A stretch of 64,000 bases of DNA from Rhizobium oryziradicis (GTDB taxonomy: Bacteria; Pseudomonadota; Alphaproteobacteria; Rhizobiales; Rhizobiaceae). The DNA is taken from positions 124,001 through 188,000 of the forward strand of contig NZ_MKIM01000031.1 of the NCBI RefSeq assembly GCF_001939045.1. The letters run 5' to 3'. Shown here one piece after another: positions 36,966 through 46,926 of the stretch (the first letter of the stretch is position 1; each line of letters begins with the position of its first letter). A model generated the notes under the pieces. It was not told where the DNA came from, searched no databases, and worked only from the letters and a program-made list of their open reading frames with translations. Both the position numbers and the translations under genes were made by a program.

Positions 36966-38588
36966 ATGATCCGCATTGAAAATATCTCCAAGCAGAACAG
37001 CCATCGGCTTCTGTTTATCGAAGCCTCTGCAGCCCTGAACAAGGGCGAGAAAATCGGCCTCGTCGGTCCCAACGGGGCCGGTAAAACCACGCTGTTTCGC
37101 ATGATCACCGGTGAGGAACTGCCCGATGAAGGGCAGGTGTCCACTGAGAAAAATGTCAGCATCGGCTATTTCAATCAGGATGTCGGCGAAATGGCCGGGC
37201 GCTCGGCTGTGGCCGAAGTGATGGAAGGTGCTGGCCCTGTCAGCACCGTTGCAGCTGAGCTTCGCGAACTGGAAGCTGCCATGTCCGATCCGGACCGCAT
37301 GGATGAGATGGACGCCATCATTGAGCGCTACGGCGAAGTGCAGGCCCGTTATGAAGAGCTGGATGGTTATGCACTGGAAGGCCGCGCCCGCGAAGTGCTG
37401 GCAGGCCTGAGTTTCTCGCAAGAGATGATGGATGGTGATGTTGGCAAGCTGTCTGGCGGCTGGAAAATGCGCGTGGCTCTGGCCCGTATTCTCCTGATGC
37501 GGCCCGATGTGATGCTGCTTGACGAGCCAAGCAACCACTTGGATCTCGAAAGCTTGATCTGGCTGGAAGACTTTTTGAAAAACTATGATGGCGCGCTGCT
37601 CATGACCTCGCATGACCGCGAATTCATGAACCGTATTGTCACCAAGATTATTGAAATCGATAGCGGTTCGCTGAACAGCTATTCCGGCGATTATGCTTTC
37701 TATGAAGGCCAGCGCGCCCTGAATGAAAAGCACCAGCAATCGCAGTTTGAACGTCAGCAGGCCATGCTGGCCAAGGAAATCAAGTTTATCGAGCGGTTCA
37801 AGGCGCGCGCGTCCCACGCAGCCCAGGTGCAAAGCCGGGTGAAAAAGCTGGACAAGATCGATCGCGTAGAGCCGCCGCGCCGTCGCCAGACAGTGGCGTT
37901 CGATTTTCTCCCGGCTCCGCGCTCCGGCGATGATGTGATCAATATCAAGAATGTCCATAAATCCTATGGCAGCCGGGTGATTTATGAGGGGCTTGATTTC
38001 ATGGTCAAGCGCCGCGAGCGCTGGTGTATCATGGGCATCAATGGTGCCGGCAAATCCACGCTGCTCAAGTTGGTGGCTGGCACCACCCAGCCCGATGAAG
38101 GCAGTGTGGCCATCGGTGCCAGCGTCAAGATGGGCTATTTCGCCCAGCATGCCATGGACGTTCTCGATGGTGACAGCACCGTGCTGCAATGGCTGGAAGA
38201 AAGCTTTCCCAAAGCCGGTCAATCGCCGCTTCGCGCCTTGGCGGGCTGCTTTGGCTTTTCCGGCGATGATGTGGAAAAGCGCTGCCGGGTGCTCTCAGGG
38301 GGCGAGAAAGCGCGGCTGGTGATGGCCGCGATGCTGTTCGATCCACCAAATCTGCTGGTGCTGGACGAACCGACCAACCATCTTGACCTTGATACCAAGG
38401 AAATGCTGATCAAGGCGCTCTCCGCCTATGAGGGTACCATGCTGTTCGTTAGCCATGACCGCCATTTCCTCGGCGCGCTGTCCAACCGGGTGCTGGAGTT
38501 GACGCCGGATGGCGTGCATCAATATGGCGGCGGCTATCTCGAATATGTCGAGCGCACCGGACAGGAAGCGCCGGGCCTGCATAGCTGA
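36966..38588 (+). CDS. ABC-F family ATPase (YbiT-like translation factor)
   Basis: 540 residues, two ABC ATPase domains in tandem and no TM segment. Walker A motifs GPNGAGKTT (~35) and GINGAGKST (~355); signature LSGGWKMRVALAR and LSGGEKARLVMAA; Walker B MLLDEPSNHLDLE and LVLDEPTNHLDLD. The linker between domains (FYEGQRALNEKHQQSQFERQ) is the charged P-site tRNA-interaction helix pair of ABC-F proteins, which work on the ribosome. Closest in style to YbiT/Uup-type housekeeping members; there is no evidence for antibiotic resistance. It ends at a strong terminator shared with purH. Confidence 0.9.
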   Translation: MIRIENISKQNSHRLLFIEASAALNKGEKIGLVGPNGAGKTTLFRMITGEELPDEGQVSTEKNVSIGYFNQDVGEMAGRSAVAEVMEGAGPVSTVAAELRELEAAMSDPDRMDEMDAIIERYGEVQARYEELDGYALEGRAREVLAGLSFSQEMMDGDVGKLSGGWKMRVALARILLMRPDVMLLDEPSNHLDLESLIWLEDFLKNYDGALLMTSHDREFMNRIVTKIIEIDSGSLNSYSGDYAFYEGQRALNEKHQQSQFERQQAMLAKEIKFIERFKARASHAAQVQSRVKKLDKIDRVEPPRRRQTVAFDFLPAPRSGDDVINIKNVHKSYGSRVIYEGLDFMVKRRERWCIMGINGAGKSTLLKLVAGTTQPDEGSVAIGASVKMGYFAQHAMDVLDGDSTVLQWLEESFPKAGQSPLRALAGCFGFSGDDVEKRCRVLSGGEKARLVMAAMLFDPPNLLVLDEPTNHLDLDTKEMLIKALSAYEGTMLFVSHDRHFLGALSNRVLELTPDGVHQYGGGYLEYVERTGQEAPGLHS

Positions 38589-38604
38589 TCTGAGTGAAAG
38601 ATGT

Positions 38605-38644
38605 AAAAAAGGGCGCGGAGAGGATGATCTCCGCGCCCTTTTTG
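38605..38644. terminator. Bidirectional rho-independent terminator (ABC-F / purH)
   Basis: AAAAAAGGGCGCGGAGA and its complement TCTCCGCGCCCTTTTT flank a six-base loop, a 16-bp stem with A and T tracts on both sides between convergent genes. Confidence 0.9.
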
Positions 38645-38658
38645 TATTCGAACACCCA

Positions 38659-40275
38659 TCAATGGCGGAAGTGGCGCACGCCTGCGAACACCATGGCGAC
38701 GTTATGCTCGTCGGCAGCAGCGATCACGTCGGCGTCGCGCATCGAGCCGCCGGGCTGGATCACGGCAGTGGCGCCAGCGGCAATGGCAGCCAGCAAGCCA
38801 TCTGCGAACGGATAGAAGGCTTCCGAAGCAACCGCAGAGCCGCGTGTCAGCGGCTCAGAAAGGCCCATAGCCTTGGCGGCGTCTTCGGCTTTCATGGCGG
38901 CGATGCGGGCCGAGTCAACACGGCTCATCTGGCCTGCGCCAATGCCCACGGCTTGACCGCCTTTCGCATAGATCACGGCGTTGGATTTCACGTGCTTGGC
39001 GATTTTGAACGCCAGCTTCATGTCTTCCAGCTCAGATTCTGTTGGTGCGCGCTTGGTTACCACCTTCAGCTCCAGATCTTCCACAACCAGATTGTCACGG
39101 CTTTGCACCAGCAGGCCGCCGGAGACGGTCTTGGCCGTCAAGCCCGGCGCACGCGGATCGGCGAGGCCGCCGGTGACCAGCAGGCGCAGGTTTTTCTTGG
39201 CAGCAATGATCGCCTTGGCGTCTTCGGTCACATCGGGCGCAATGATCACCTCGGTGAACAGTTTGACGATCTCTTCGGCGGTTTCCGCGTCCAGTGTCTG
39301 GTTGAGCGCAATGATGCCGCCGAAGGCCGACACGCTATCGCAGGCCAGAGCGCGCAGGTAAGCATCTTTCAAAGTCTTGCCAACGGCAACACCGCAAGGG
39401 TTTGCGTGTTTGATGATGGCGCAGGCCGGGCCGTTTTCCGGCAGGAATTCCGACACCAGCTCAAAGGCGGCGTCGGTGTCATTGATGTTGTTGTAGGACA
39501 GCTGCTTGCCCTGCAACAGGGTTGCTGTGGCAACGCCGGGGCGCTGATCGCCATTGACGTAGAAGCCAGCCTTCTGGTGCGGGTTTTCGCCGTAGCGCAT
39601 TTCTTCGCGCAAACTGCCGCCAAGCACCCGGTTGCGTGGTGTTTCGATATTGAGTGCCGTGGTGAACCAATTGGAAATTGTCGCATCGTAAGCGGCGGTG
39701 CGGGCATAGGCGCGGGCGGCAAACTGCTGGCGCATGGCGTAGAATGTCTCGCCATCATTGGCTTTCAACGCGTCCAGCAGCTCCGTGTAATCCGCAGGAT
39801 CGGTAACAACCGTGACATAAGCATGGTTCTTGGCCGCCGCACGGATCATGGCGGGGCCGCCGATGTCAATGTTTTCCACGGTGGTTGGGTAATCACCACC
39901 GGCTGCAATCACGCTTTCAAACGGATAGAGATTGATCACAGCCAGATCAATGGCCTCGATGCCATGCTCGCGCATGGCTTTCACATGCTCGGCATCATCA
40001 CGAATGGCCAGAAGGCCGCCATGCACATTGGGGTGCAAGGTCTTGACGCGACCATCCATGATTTCGGGAAAGCCGGTGACGGCTGAGACGTCGGTGGCGG
40101 GCAGGCCGGCATCGACCAATGCCTTATAGGTGCCGCCGGTGGACAGCAAGCGCACGCCCATGTGGTTCAATGCGCGGGCGAGATCAACGATGCCGCTTTT
40201 GTCAAACACCGACAAAAGCGCCGTGCGAACCCGCACTTTTTCTGGAATGGGGGTATTTTTCGACACGACAGCCAT
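38659..40275 (-). CDS. purH: Bifunctional AICAR formyltransferase / IMP cyclohydrolase
   Basis: 538 residues catalysing the last two steps of IMP synthesis. The N-terminal MGS-like IMP cyclohydrolase domain has [26 protein letters not shown] and [20 protein letters not shown]. The C-terminal AICARFT domain has [37 protein letters not shown] and a closing [12 protein letters not shown]. Length and motifs are standard. A RIME-like repeat sits 17 bp upstream of its start, between it and the heparinase-family gene. Confidence 0.96.
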   Translation of the reverse strand: MAVVSKNTPIPEKVRVRTALLSVFDKSGIVDLARALNHMGVRLLSTGGTYKALVDAGLPATDVSAVTGFPEIMDGRVKTLHPNVHGGLLAIRDDAEHVKAMREHGIEAIDLAVINLYPFESVIAAGGDYPTTVENIDIGGPAMIRAAAKNHAYVTVVTDPADYTELLDALKANDGETFYAMRQQFAARAYARTAAYDATISNWFTTALNIETPRNRVLGGSLREEMRYGENPHQKAGFYVNGDQRPGVATATLLQGKQLSYNNINDTDAAFELVSEFLPENGPACAIIKHANPCGVAVGKTLKDAYLRALACDSVSAFGGIIALNQTLDAETAEEIVKLFTEVIIAPDVTEDAKAIIAAKKNLRLLVTGGLADPRAPGLTAKTVSGGLLVQSRDNLVVEDLELKVVTKRAPTESELEDMKLAFKIAKHVKSNAVIYAKGGQAVGIGAGQMSRVDSARIAAMKAEDAAKAMGLSEPLTRGSAVASEAFYPFADGLLAAIAAGATAVIQPGGSMRDADVIAAADEHNVAMVFAGVRHFRH

Positions 40276-40292
40276 GGCATTTACTCCGATAG

Positions 40293-40346
40293 GGTTTGTC
40301 AGGGAAAAATGAGACCCGGTTTTCCCGAAAAGACAAACGACGACAA
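40293..40346 (-). repeat. RIME-like intergenic repeat, full copy
   Basis: GTTTGTCAGGGAAAAATGAG, then CCGG and TTTTCCCGAAAAGACAAAC. Same inverted-repeat design as the 29431 and 31349 copies. It is in the upstream region of purH. Confidence 0.75.
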
Positions 40347-40496
40347 CAGAAGTGCAATCTGGCGAGAATCAAGGACGGTTCTCCATCCCAGATTGCTTGA
40401 AAACGAAGAGCCGGTGCAGATTGCAAAGCCAAGCTGATACCGGCAGTGAACTCGCTGCCCGCCTACCATAGCTGCTCTCTCAAGGAAACAGCCGTC

Positions 40497-42155
40497 TCAA
40501 AGCTTTGAGAAAAACCAGCCGATTTCCGGTGTTTCCATGGTGATCTCGATCTGCTCGGAGCGCTCAATGCCCGAGATACCTGCAAAGAACACATCCTCTG
40601 CAATCACCGGATAGCCCTCGGGACAGGAAAACACAAAACCTTTGCTGCCATTGGCTTCCAGCCGAATGGTGTGCGGATCTTCTTGCAGCAGGCGTACAGA
40701 AGGGTGGATGTGAAACCGCACAACCGCACCGCCTTTGGGCATGGCACTCAAAACATCACCCTTGCCGGACAAAATCCGATCATGACCGGAAAGCGTGTTG
40801 CCCGCCGCATTGAGGCGCAAGCCCCGCTCATGCAGCACGCCAAACGTCTGACGATAGCCATCGTGACGGGCAACGACCTGATCGCTGTCATCATCGCCCG
40901 CTCTGCGTGCTACGTCTACTTTTGATGCCCCACCCAGAATAACTGGCCCCAAAAAGCGCGATGGCGAAATGCGGCTTGAGGACTGATCGGCAATGGTCAG
41001 GGTCGAATGGGCGGCGGTTGCCCTTGCCATCTGGCCGTAGCGTGCACCGGCAAAGCGCGGCGCGCCCGCATTGACCACAAATCGCTGCGGCCCGCATGAC
41101 AGCTCAAACGACAGGCAACCGGCGTGGCTGGTGCGGCTGACTTCGCCTTCTGGCGGCAGGCCGGTATCCATCAACACCACCATGTCATTGATTGCAAGCC
41201 GCTGATAATGGCTGTGGGGCAGCGCCTTGAAAGGTTGGCCACGGCTTTCATCAAAGCGCATGACCGAGGCAAGTTCATCCAAAGGGGTTGCTGTTGCGCC
41301 ATTAAACAGGGCGAGTTCCCCATTGCTGTGGCTGAAAAAGCGCAGAACCGGAAACATCCGGTCAATGGTGGAAATCAGTTTAACCGGTCCATCATGGCCA
41401 AGATTCACATAGGTATGACGCAGCGGCAAAAGATCGAGCAATATCTCAAGCGCTGCTTGCGGATTGCGCGAGATATGACCGCCATCGGGCAAGAATTGCT
41501 GTTCCAGCTCGCTGTCCAGCAGGCGGGCAGCATTGCTGATCTGGGACGCGGAGGCGGGCATGGCAATGGAGGCCATGGCTAGGGCAATGCGCAATCTCAA
41601 GCGGTCAATGCCGTCCGGCATATGGGCAACAATGGAGCGCCCGTAGGCGACCTGCGCGGTCAGGCTGCGCAAAAAGCGCCGATAAAAGCCTTTTTCGCAA
41701 TCTTGCAACACAATCGGCGAATGGGAGAGCCAGGCAATAATTCTCTGCGACAGCACCCCGGCATCCCAGGCAATGCCCTCGCACTTGGTAAACAGCTTGA
41801 TCCAGCTGTTAACAATGGAGCGGGCCTGCGCGCAGGTCTCTGGCGTTTTATGGCCACGAATATGCCGCAGCCAGGAGAAAGAATGCAGCTCGGTGGCAAA
41901 AACCACCGAGGGTAATTCCATGCTAAAGGGGGATGCACGCCCGCATTCCAGCATGCGCCCGGCCAGTGGAAACCGACCCTCGGCAATATCGCCAGCAATA
42001 TCGGGATCAATCGATCGCAGATCGGTGGGTGCCACCAAAAGGCGTGTTGCGTTGCGACCAAGACGGGGGGCTGCCGCCTTGACGGCCAAACGACCACGCC
42101 GCCAGCTTTCACGCAGGTAAAGCGAGGGCAAACTCTGGCTTTGTCTCTGTGGCAT
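40497..42155 (-). CDS. Heparinase II/III family protein
   Basis: About 552 residues. An N-terminal alpha-helical toroid region (ELHSFSWLRHIRGHKT, AWLSHSPIVLQ, LPDGGHISRNPQAALEILLD) is followed by the C-terminal beta-sandwich Hepar_II_III domain (GCLSFELSCGPQRFVVNAG, HSTLTIADQSSSRI, HDGYRQTFGVLHERGL). Such genes are usual next to rsmB and purH in Rhizobiaceae. The polysaccharide substrate is unknown and no signal peptide is seen. I prefer the ATG at 42155 (MPQRQSQSL), preceded by a GGAACGGAA ribosome-binding site; the frame runs to 42257. Confidence 0.82.
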   Translation of the reverse strand: MPQRQSQSLPSLYLRESWRRGRLAVKAAAPRLGRNATRLLVAPTDLRSIDPDIAGDIAEGRFPLAGRMLECGRASPFSMELPSVVFATELHSFSWLRHIRGHKTPETCAQARSIVNSWIKLFTKCEGIAWDAGVLSQRIIAWLSHSPIVLQDCEKGFYRRFLRSLTAQVAYGRSIVAHMPDGIDRLRLRIALAMASIAMPASASQISNAARLLDSELEQQFLPDGGHISRNPQAALEILLDLLPLRHTYVNLGHDGPVKLISTIDRMFPVLRFFSHSNGELALFNGATATPLDELASVMRFDESRGQPFKALPHSHYQRLAINDMVVLMDTGLPPEGEVSRTSHAGCLSFELSCGPQRFVVNAGAPRFAGARYGQMARATAAHSTLTIADQSSSRISPSRFLGPVILGGASKVDVARRAGDDDSDQVVARHDGYRQTFGVLHERGLRLNAAGNTLSGHDRILSGKGDVLSAMPKGGAVVRFHIHPSVRLLQEDPHTIRLEANGSKGFVFSCPEGYPVIAEDVFFAGISGIERSEQIEITMETPEIGWFFSKL

Positions 42156-42304
42156 CCAACATTCCGTTCCGAGCAGACCCGTCATGGGCAGCAACACCGC
42201 GCGTCCATGGGTGGTTTTCTGCGGATTGCATGCGTTAACCGCAATGGACCCCGGCAACCGATGGACGCGATTGTTATGACGCGCCTAATTTCGTAAAGAT
42301 TTCT

Positions 42305-43699
42305 TTAAATCTTTCTTAAATGGCATGCATAAAAGCCATCCAGACCGCTGGAAAAGCCGTCTGCGACCTGCAACATCGCCGGTGTGGTGCGAAATTCGCC
42401 AAGCGGGGTGATGGCGGCTTCCAACCCGGGCCATTGCTCTGCCTGTACCGGCACGCGCTGAAAATCGGGATGATCGGCCAGAACCTTGACAACCACGTCT
42501 TCGCCTTCCAGCGGGTCCAGAGAGCAATTGGAAAACACAATCGAGCCGCCGGGTGCCACCAAAGTCATGGCATGGCGCAGCAGCTTTTCCTGCACGCCTG
42601 CCAGCTTTGTGATGTCTTGCGGTCCCTTGGTGTAGAGCACATCGGGGTGACGGCGGGTGGTGCCGGTGGAAGAGCATGGGGCATCCAGCAACACAACGTC
42701 AAACAAATCGTCAGGCTTGAACTCCATCAGGTCCGTTTGTACCAACTCGGCTTCAAAGCCCAAACGCTGCAAATTTCCGTCCAGCCGCTTCAAACGATTG
42801 GCGGATTGCTCCACAGCTGTCACCTTGGCACCGGCGCAGAGCAATTGCGCAGTCTTGCCGCCGGGAGCAGCGCAGAGATCCACGGCCCGCTTGCCAGCGA
42901 TATCACCGAACATCTGCACGGGCAGGGCGGCGGCGGCATCCTGCACCCACCAAATGCCCTCTTCAAAACCATTGAGGGCGGCAACGCCGCCTGCAAAGCT
43001 GGCCAGCCGCACGCTGCCGGTGGGCAGCACAACGCCGTTTAGCCGTTCGGCCCATTGGGCTGCATCAGATTTGGTGGTGAGATCAATCGCAGCCGGTGTC
43101 ATCTGGGCATCGGCGATGCGCCGGGCCTCGTCGGCACCATAGACGCTCACCAGTCGATCAAAGAACCAGCCGGGCATGCACACCACATCGGCGGTTTCAT
43201 CCAAAAGAGCCTGCTTTTCGCGACCAATACGGCGCAACACGGCATTGACCACCTTGGCAAAGCGGCGGTTGCGCGGATCGCGATTGGCCTGTTCAACGGC
43301 CAGATCGACGGCCGAATGGTCTGGCACATCCAGATATAGCATCTGGGCGGCCGCAATGATCAAGGAGTGATGCAGAGCGCGCGCGCCATCGGGCAAAGGT
43401 GTGTCGAGCAGAAGGCTCAGCATCGCTTCAATGCGCGGCAAAAAGCGCAAGGATGTATTGAGAATGGCGCGTACCAACCCACGGTCGGCATCAGAAAGCG
43501 CGGTATAGGCCGGATTGCCATGGTCGCCATCCATCATGCCATCCAGCGAGGTCTTGCGATCAATCACAGCGGCCAACAGGCGGCTGGCGGCAAGCCGTGC
43601 CTCAAGCCCCGGCTTGTTTTCATAAACCCGCCCTTGAGGTCTTTTATTGGTCTGGGGTTTCTGGCCTTTGTTTCTGCCGCTATTCTCGTTCAATTCCAC
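42305..43699 (-). CDS. rsmB: RsmB/NOP-type 16S rRNA m5C methyltransferase
   Basis: 464 residues. The N-terminal NusB-like domain runs to ~170 ([31 protein letters not shown]). The SAM-dependent catalytic domain has [20 protein letters not shown] (SAM motif), [20 protein letters not shown] with the release Cys, and [14 protein letters not shown] with the Ser/Cys motif region. It methylates C967 of 16S rRNA in E. coli homologues. The start overlaps the htpX end by ten bases, indicating an htpX-rsmB operon. Confidence 0.9.
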   Translation of the reverse strand: MELNENSGRNKGQKPQTNKRPQGRVYENKPGLEARLAASRLLAAVIDRKTSLDGMMDGDHGNPAYTALSDADRGLVRAILNTSLRFLPRIEAMLSLLLDTPLPDGARALHHSLIIAAAQMLYLDVPDHSAVDLAVEQANRDPRNRRFAKVVNAVLRRIGREKQALLDETADVVCMPGWFFDRLVSVYGADEARRIADAQMTPAAIDLTTKSDAAQWAERLNGVVLPTGSVRLASFAGGVAALNGFEEGIWWVQDAAAALPVQMFGDIAGKRAVDLCAAPGGKTAQLLCAGAKVTAVEQSANRLKRLDGNLQRLGFEAELVQTDLMEFKPDDLFDVVLLDAPCSSTGTTRRHPDVLYTKGPQDITKLAGVQEKLLRHAMTLVAPGGSIVFSNCSLDPLEGEDVVVKVLADHPDFQRVPVQAEQWPGLEAAITPLGEFRTTPAMLQVADGFSSGLDGFYACHLRKI

Positions 43700-44736
43700 G
43701 GTCCCTTCGGGGGTTCATCTGGCTTGCGGCCCCCGCCGATTGAGGGCACAGAGCGCGTCTTTGCGCTCCCCTTACCACCCCAGGGATCATTCGTCGACTG
43801 GGCTGCTTGCGGCCCCGCACCGCCCCATGGTCCCTGTGATACGGTGGAAGACCGCGCCTGTGGCTGAGAAGGGCCGCGCGCGGATGTAAACACGCCCATG
43901 GCCTGCGCCTGGGCTTGCAGTTCAGAGATACGATTGTTGGTATCAGGGTGGGTGGAAAACAGATTGTCCATTTTCTGCCCCGACAGTGGATTGATAATGA
44001 ACATATGGGCGGTTGCCGGATTGCGCTCCGCCTCATAATTGGGTTGGTGCGCACCGGCAATCTTGGCAAGAGCCGAAGCCAGCCACAGAGGATTGCCGCA
44101 GATTTCAGCACCGCGCCGATCGGCGGCATATTCGCGGGTGCGGCTGATGGCCATTTGCACCAGCATGGCGGCAAACGGGGCCACAATCATCGCCAACAGC
44201 GCTCCGATCATGCTGCCACCATTGCCATTTTCATCGCGCCTTCCGCCAAAGAAAAAGGCAAAATTGCCAAGCATGGAAATGGCACCGGCCAAGGTTGCGG
44301 TTATCGTCATGGTCAAGGTGTCACGATGTTCCACATGGGCCAGTTCATGCGCCATCACGCCCGCCACCTCCTCGGGTGTTAATGCGCGTAAAAGCCCGGT
44401 GGAGGCAGCAACTGCGGCATTTTCCGGGTTGCGCCCGGTTGCAAACGCATTGGGCTGCGGATTGTCAAACACATAGACCTTTGGCATGGGCAATCCGGCA
44501 TTGCGGGTGAGATCGCGCACGATGGTGTAAAATTCCGGTGCCGTGCGCTCATCCACTTCTTGCGCATGATAGGCCGACAGCACCATGCGGTCGGAGTTCC
44601 AGTAGGAAAAGAAATTCATGCCCGCTGCAATCACCAGCGCAATCATCATGCCGCCCTTGCCGCCAATCAAAAAGCCAACCCCCATGAAAAGGGCGGTCAT
44701 GGCAGCCAAAAGCAAAGCTGTGCGCATGATGTTCAT
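43690..44736 (-). CDS. htpX: Membrane zinc metalloprotease HtpX
   Basis: About 348 residues. Two N-terminal TM segments ([37 protein letters not shown]), the zinc motif [10 protein letters not shown], two more hydrophobic segments and downstream [11 protein letters not shown] with the third ligand Glu. Peptidase M48B for membrane-protein quality control. The ATG at 44736 has a perfect GGAGG six bases upstream. Compared with E. coli HtpX (~293 residues) there is a ~50-residue C-terminal Gly/Pro-rich tail with three PW motifs (GPWGG, DPWGG, GPWN). Confidence 0.92.
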   Translation of the reverse strand: MNIMRTALLLAAMTALFMGVGFLIGGKGGMMIALVIAAGMNFFSYWNSDRMVLSAYHAQEVDERTAPEFYTIVRDLTRNAGLPMPKVYVFDNPQPNAFATGRNPENAAVAASTGLLRALTPEEVAGVMAHELAHVEHRDTLTMTITATLAGAISMLGNFAFFFGGRRDENGNGGSMIGALLAMIVAPFAAMLVQMAISRTREYAADRRGAEICGNPLWLASALAKIAGAHQPNYEAERNPATAHMFIINPLSGQKMDNLFSTHPDTNNRISELQAQAQAMGVFTSARGPSQPQARSSTVSQGPWGGAGPQAAQSTNDPWGGKGSAKTRSVPSIGGGRKPDEPPKGPWN

Positions 44737-44845
44737 GATCATCCTCCAGAGGTTTGACGACGGCTAAGGGTTTTCCCGCGCGCTTCGATGCACTAAATGT
44801 AAAGATTAGAAACTGCGTTTCAATCTCTACAGGATAAATGCCGCC

Positions 44846-45076
44846 ATGAATGAAGAGCCAAACAACCGGCGAGATATGGAAAACCAAGGCATTGCGGCCA
44901 CGCCACCCGCTGCAAAACCACTCTCTGCGGCTGCAAAGCGTGCGCTGGCCGAAGCAGAGACGCGCCGCAAAGCGGAAAAGACGGAAAACGCAGCCCCCGA
45001 AATTGGCGGTCGCGGTGGTGCCGATCCGGCGCGCTTTGGCGATTGGGAGATCAATGGTCGCGCCATTGATTTTTAG
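44846..45076 (+). CDS. DUF1674 / SDHAF4-like succinate dehydrogenase assembly protein
   Basis: 76 residues. An Ala/Lys-rich N-terminal half is followed by the family signature at the C-terminus (RFGDWEINGRAIDF). SDHAF4-type proteins bind FAD-loaded SdhA and promote its assembly into complex II. Divergent from htpX, as in other rhizobia. No sdh genes are in the window, so the role is by family only. Confidence 0.82.
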   Translation: MNEEPNNRRDMENQGIAATPPAAKPLSAAAKRALAEAETRRKAEKTENAAPEIGGRGGADPARFGDWEINGRAIDF

Positions 45077-45183
45077 GTCAACATTACAATTTCGTCATGA
45101 AAAACAAATAAACTCAAGCCTGCAACTTTTCGCCTTTATCTGCGTTCACATCGCCTAGACTGCAATTTTTTGAAAGAACGCAC

Positions 45184-45399
45184 ATGAAGAAGATTTTCCT
45201 TGCCTCGGCATTCGCTCTCGCTACTCTCACGGCCAATATTGCTGCTGCACAGGCAGAAACGATCGTTGTCCGCACTGACAACCGCATGGAGCATCGGCGC
45301 GATATGCACCGTATGCCGCAGAAGCATTGCGTGACCAAAAAGACCGTCCGCTGGCACCATGGCAAAAAGATCGTAACAGAAAAGCGCATTTGCCGCTAA
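45184..45399 (+). CDS. Small secreted hypothetical protein (71 aa)
   Basis: A clear Sec signal peptide (MKKIFLASAFALATLTANIA, cleavage probably after AQA) leaves a ~47-residue mature peptide. It is rich in His, Arg, Lys and Met with two Cys (KHCVTKKT and the final ICR). Basic periplasmic peptides of this type are common and uncharacterised in Rhizobiaceae. The two Cys could form a disulfide and the His/Met content could bind metal; both are guesses. Confidence 0.7.
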   Translation: MKKIFLASAFALATLTANIAAAQAETIVVRTDNRMEHRRDMHRMPQKHCVTKKTVRWHHGKKIVTEKRICR

Positions 45400-45422
45400 G
45401 CCGTGTGAGGCTCAGCAAACGA

Positions 45423-45454
45423 GCGCACGGTCATCAGAATTGGTGACCGTGCGC
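45423..45454. terminator. Hairpin between convergent small secreted protein and unknown gene
   Basis: GCGCACGGTCA (45423-45433) and TGACCGTGCGC (45444-45454) form an 11-bp stem with a 10-base loop. No T tract follows, so termination efficiency is uncertain. Confidence 0.5.
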
Positions 45455-45507
45455 CCAACGCCACAAAACTTAACCAGCAGTATCGCAAGAAACGAGCATG
45501 CCGGTTT

Positions 45508-46011
45508 TTAAGCTTCAACAGCCTCCCGCACATCATCCAGAAGAAAATGCACAACCACATAATGAGTCGTGTAGTGCTTACCGCTATCGGAAACACTTTC
45601 AACGCTGCCACCCTCGGACGGATGCCATTTCTGGTAATGCGGGTTGTTGGTGATCAAGGTGATCGCTTTCCCTGAAAAACGCCCGGCAAGCCGATAGCGA
45701 GCCTCAGAGAGAGGCCAGATCTTTTCAAAGTCCTGCTGGCTGATACGCGCTTTCAAAGCTCTCCTGATGACCGCCTTCTCAGCCGAACCATCACTGTTTA
45801 CAAGTGGTTGAAGCTGAAGATCAACTTCTTCCGCATTGTCCAGCATAAAGGCATATTCGTCTGGCCACATCCGTTTCACGTAACGCTCCTCCCAAAGCTT
45901 TCCGTCCCTTAACACCACAAGTGTAGCGCTTTTGCTGTGAGAGGCAAGGCTGATGTGAACCACGCCAGCGCGTGCCTTCGCGAGGTTACGGGGCGTGCCG
46001 TGTGATCTCAA
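45508..46011 (-). CDS. Hypothetical protein (167 aa)
   Basis: 167 residues beginning MRSHGTPRNLAKARAGVVHI. No signal peptide, TM segment or recognised motif. A mixed alpha/beta pattern: ATLVVLRDGKLWEERYVKRM, then a Glu/Gln-rich stretch, then RYRLAGRFSGKAITLITNN and a His/Tyr-rich C-terminal strand (KHYTTHYVVVHFLLDDVREA). It is convergent with the small secreted protein and divergent from the unknown pair starting at 46169. I do not recognise a family. Confidence 0.6.
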   Translation of the reverse strand: MRSHGTPRNLAKARAGVVHISLASHSKSATLVVLRDGKLWEERYVKRMWPDEYAFMLDNAEEVDLQLQPLVNSDGSAEKAVIRRALKARISQQDFEKIWPLSEARYRLAGRFSGKAITLITNNPHYQKWHPSEGGSVESVSDSGKHYTTHYVVVHFLLDDVREAVEA

Positions 46012-46168
46012 ATCGTTGTTGGAGATCGTGCGTGGAATGATGCTGGCGGGGTGCCTAAGACTATGAGTAGCAGGAAAGCGCGGTCATATTTTGTCTTTAT
46101 TTCTCTCTCTGCATGTGTTTGTTTGTCTTACAAAAGTCGTTGAACCTCGTCATCGTTGAGTCCTTCTC

Positions 46169-46921
46169 ATGAATTTACCGCATACTGAAGCAGACTCTGC
46201 CAAGGGGTCATACGATAAAACGGTTGCTGAATGGGTTTACAAGTTTCTTGTAGAATCCGGCGAGCCAGCAAAGCCTGTGCTTCTATCCAAACTTGGCGGT
46301 CGTATCGCGAAGGAGTTTGGTAAACCAGTAAGATTGCTGCTCGGGCGAGGCATCACCTTATCGCAGATCTTGTCTGAACAGCTTGAAGGGAAGGTCGGGT
46401 TTACTGGGACGCAAGGCACTCTTGCGGTATTTCTCGACGAGACAGCAACTTCACGTCGCGACGAGCCACTACCTCGACTAGACAAAGTTCTATGGACGGC
46501 ATTCTTCAGACCTATAAAGGAAGGCGATAGACGTTTTCTAAGACTTAAGCCGGAAGTTTATTTTTGGGATGGTCCAGAGGATTCGGCGGCACCTTCGCCT
46601 GGATGGGAAGAAATCGAGCCTCATCGCATTCCTCCTGAAGAGCTGGCCCTTCCACAGCGGAACCGTGCTGCATACAATGCGATCGAGGAATGGTTCAAAC
46701 TCAGGGGGTATGTCCTCCAAGATCACGTTAAGGCAGAAAATAGCCCGCAGGCGCGAAGCAATTACAGTCCTGAATTGAATCTTGAGGTTGCGCCATTGGT
46801 CTCGAACACAATGACCTCAAAAGGGATAGATGCTTTACGGCATCTTGTGTTGTCTATACCTGAGAAAGATCGAAAGGGTTATAGTATGCCGCTAGATCTC
46901 TTGGCTGCCCTGTTGCTGTAG
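46169..46921 (+). CDS. Unknown protein with OST-HTH/LOTUS-like N-terminal domain
   Basis: 250 residues. Residues ~15-90 (AEWVYKFLVESGEPAKPVLL, SKLGGRIAKEFGKP, GITLSQILSEQLEG, GTLAVFLDE) follow the helix-turn-strand order of OST-HTH/LOTUS domains, which bind RNA or G-quadruplexes. This is a by-eye match. The remainder has a WTAFFRPIKEGDRRFLRLKP stretch and a long acidic/Pro region without known motifs. The gene is 5 bp upstream of the next ORF, in the same orientation. Base composition is lower in GC than the housekeeping flanks. Both genes lie on the 3' side of tRNA-Ser. Confidence 0.65.
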   Translation: MNLPHTEADSAKGSYDKTVAEWVYKFLVESGEPAKPVLLSKLGGRIAKEFGKPVRLLLGRGITLSQILSEQLEGKVGFTGTQGTLAVFLDETATSRRDEPLPRLDKVLWTAFFRPIKEGDRRFLRLKPEVYFWDGPEDSAAPSPGWEEIEPHRIPPEELALPQRNRAAYNAIEEWFKLRGYVLQDHVKAENSPQARSNYSPELNLEVAPLVSNTMTSKGIDALRHLVLSIPEKDRKGYSMPLDLLAALLL

Positions 46922-46926
46922 TAAAA

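Noticed and set aside
36390-38222. Very long minus-strand ORF (610 codons) opposite the ABC-F gene
   Set aside because: It is the antisense shadow of a clear ABC-F ATPase; composition is His/Gln/Ile-rich with no recognisable domain.
38509-40086. 525-codon plus-strand ORF opposite purH
   Set aside because: Antisense shadow of purH, which has all its motifs on the minus strand.
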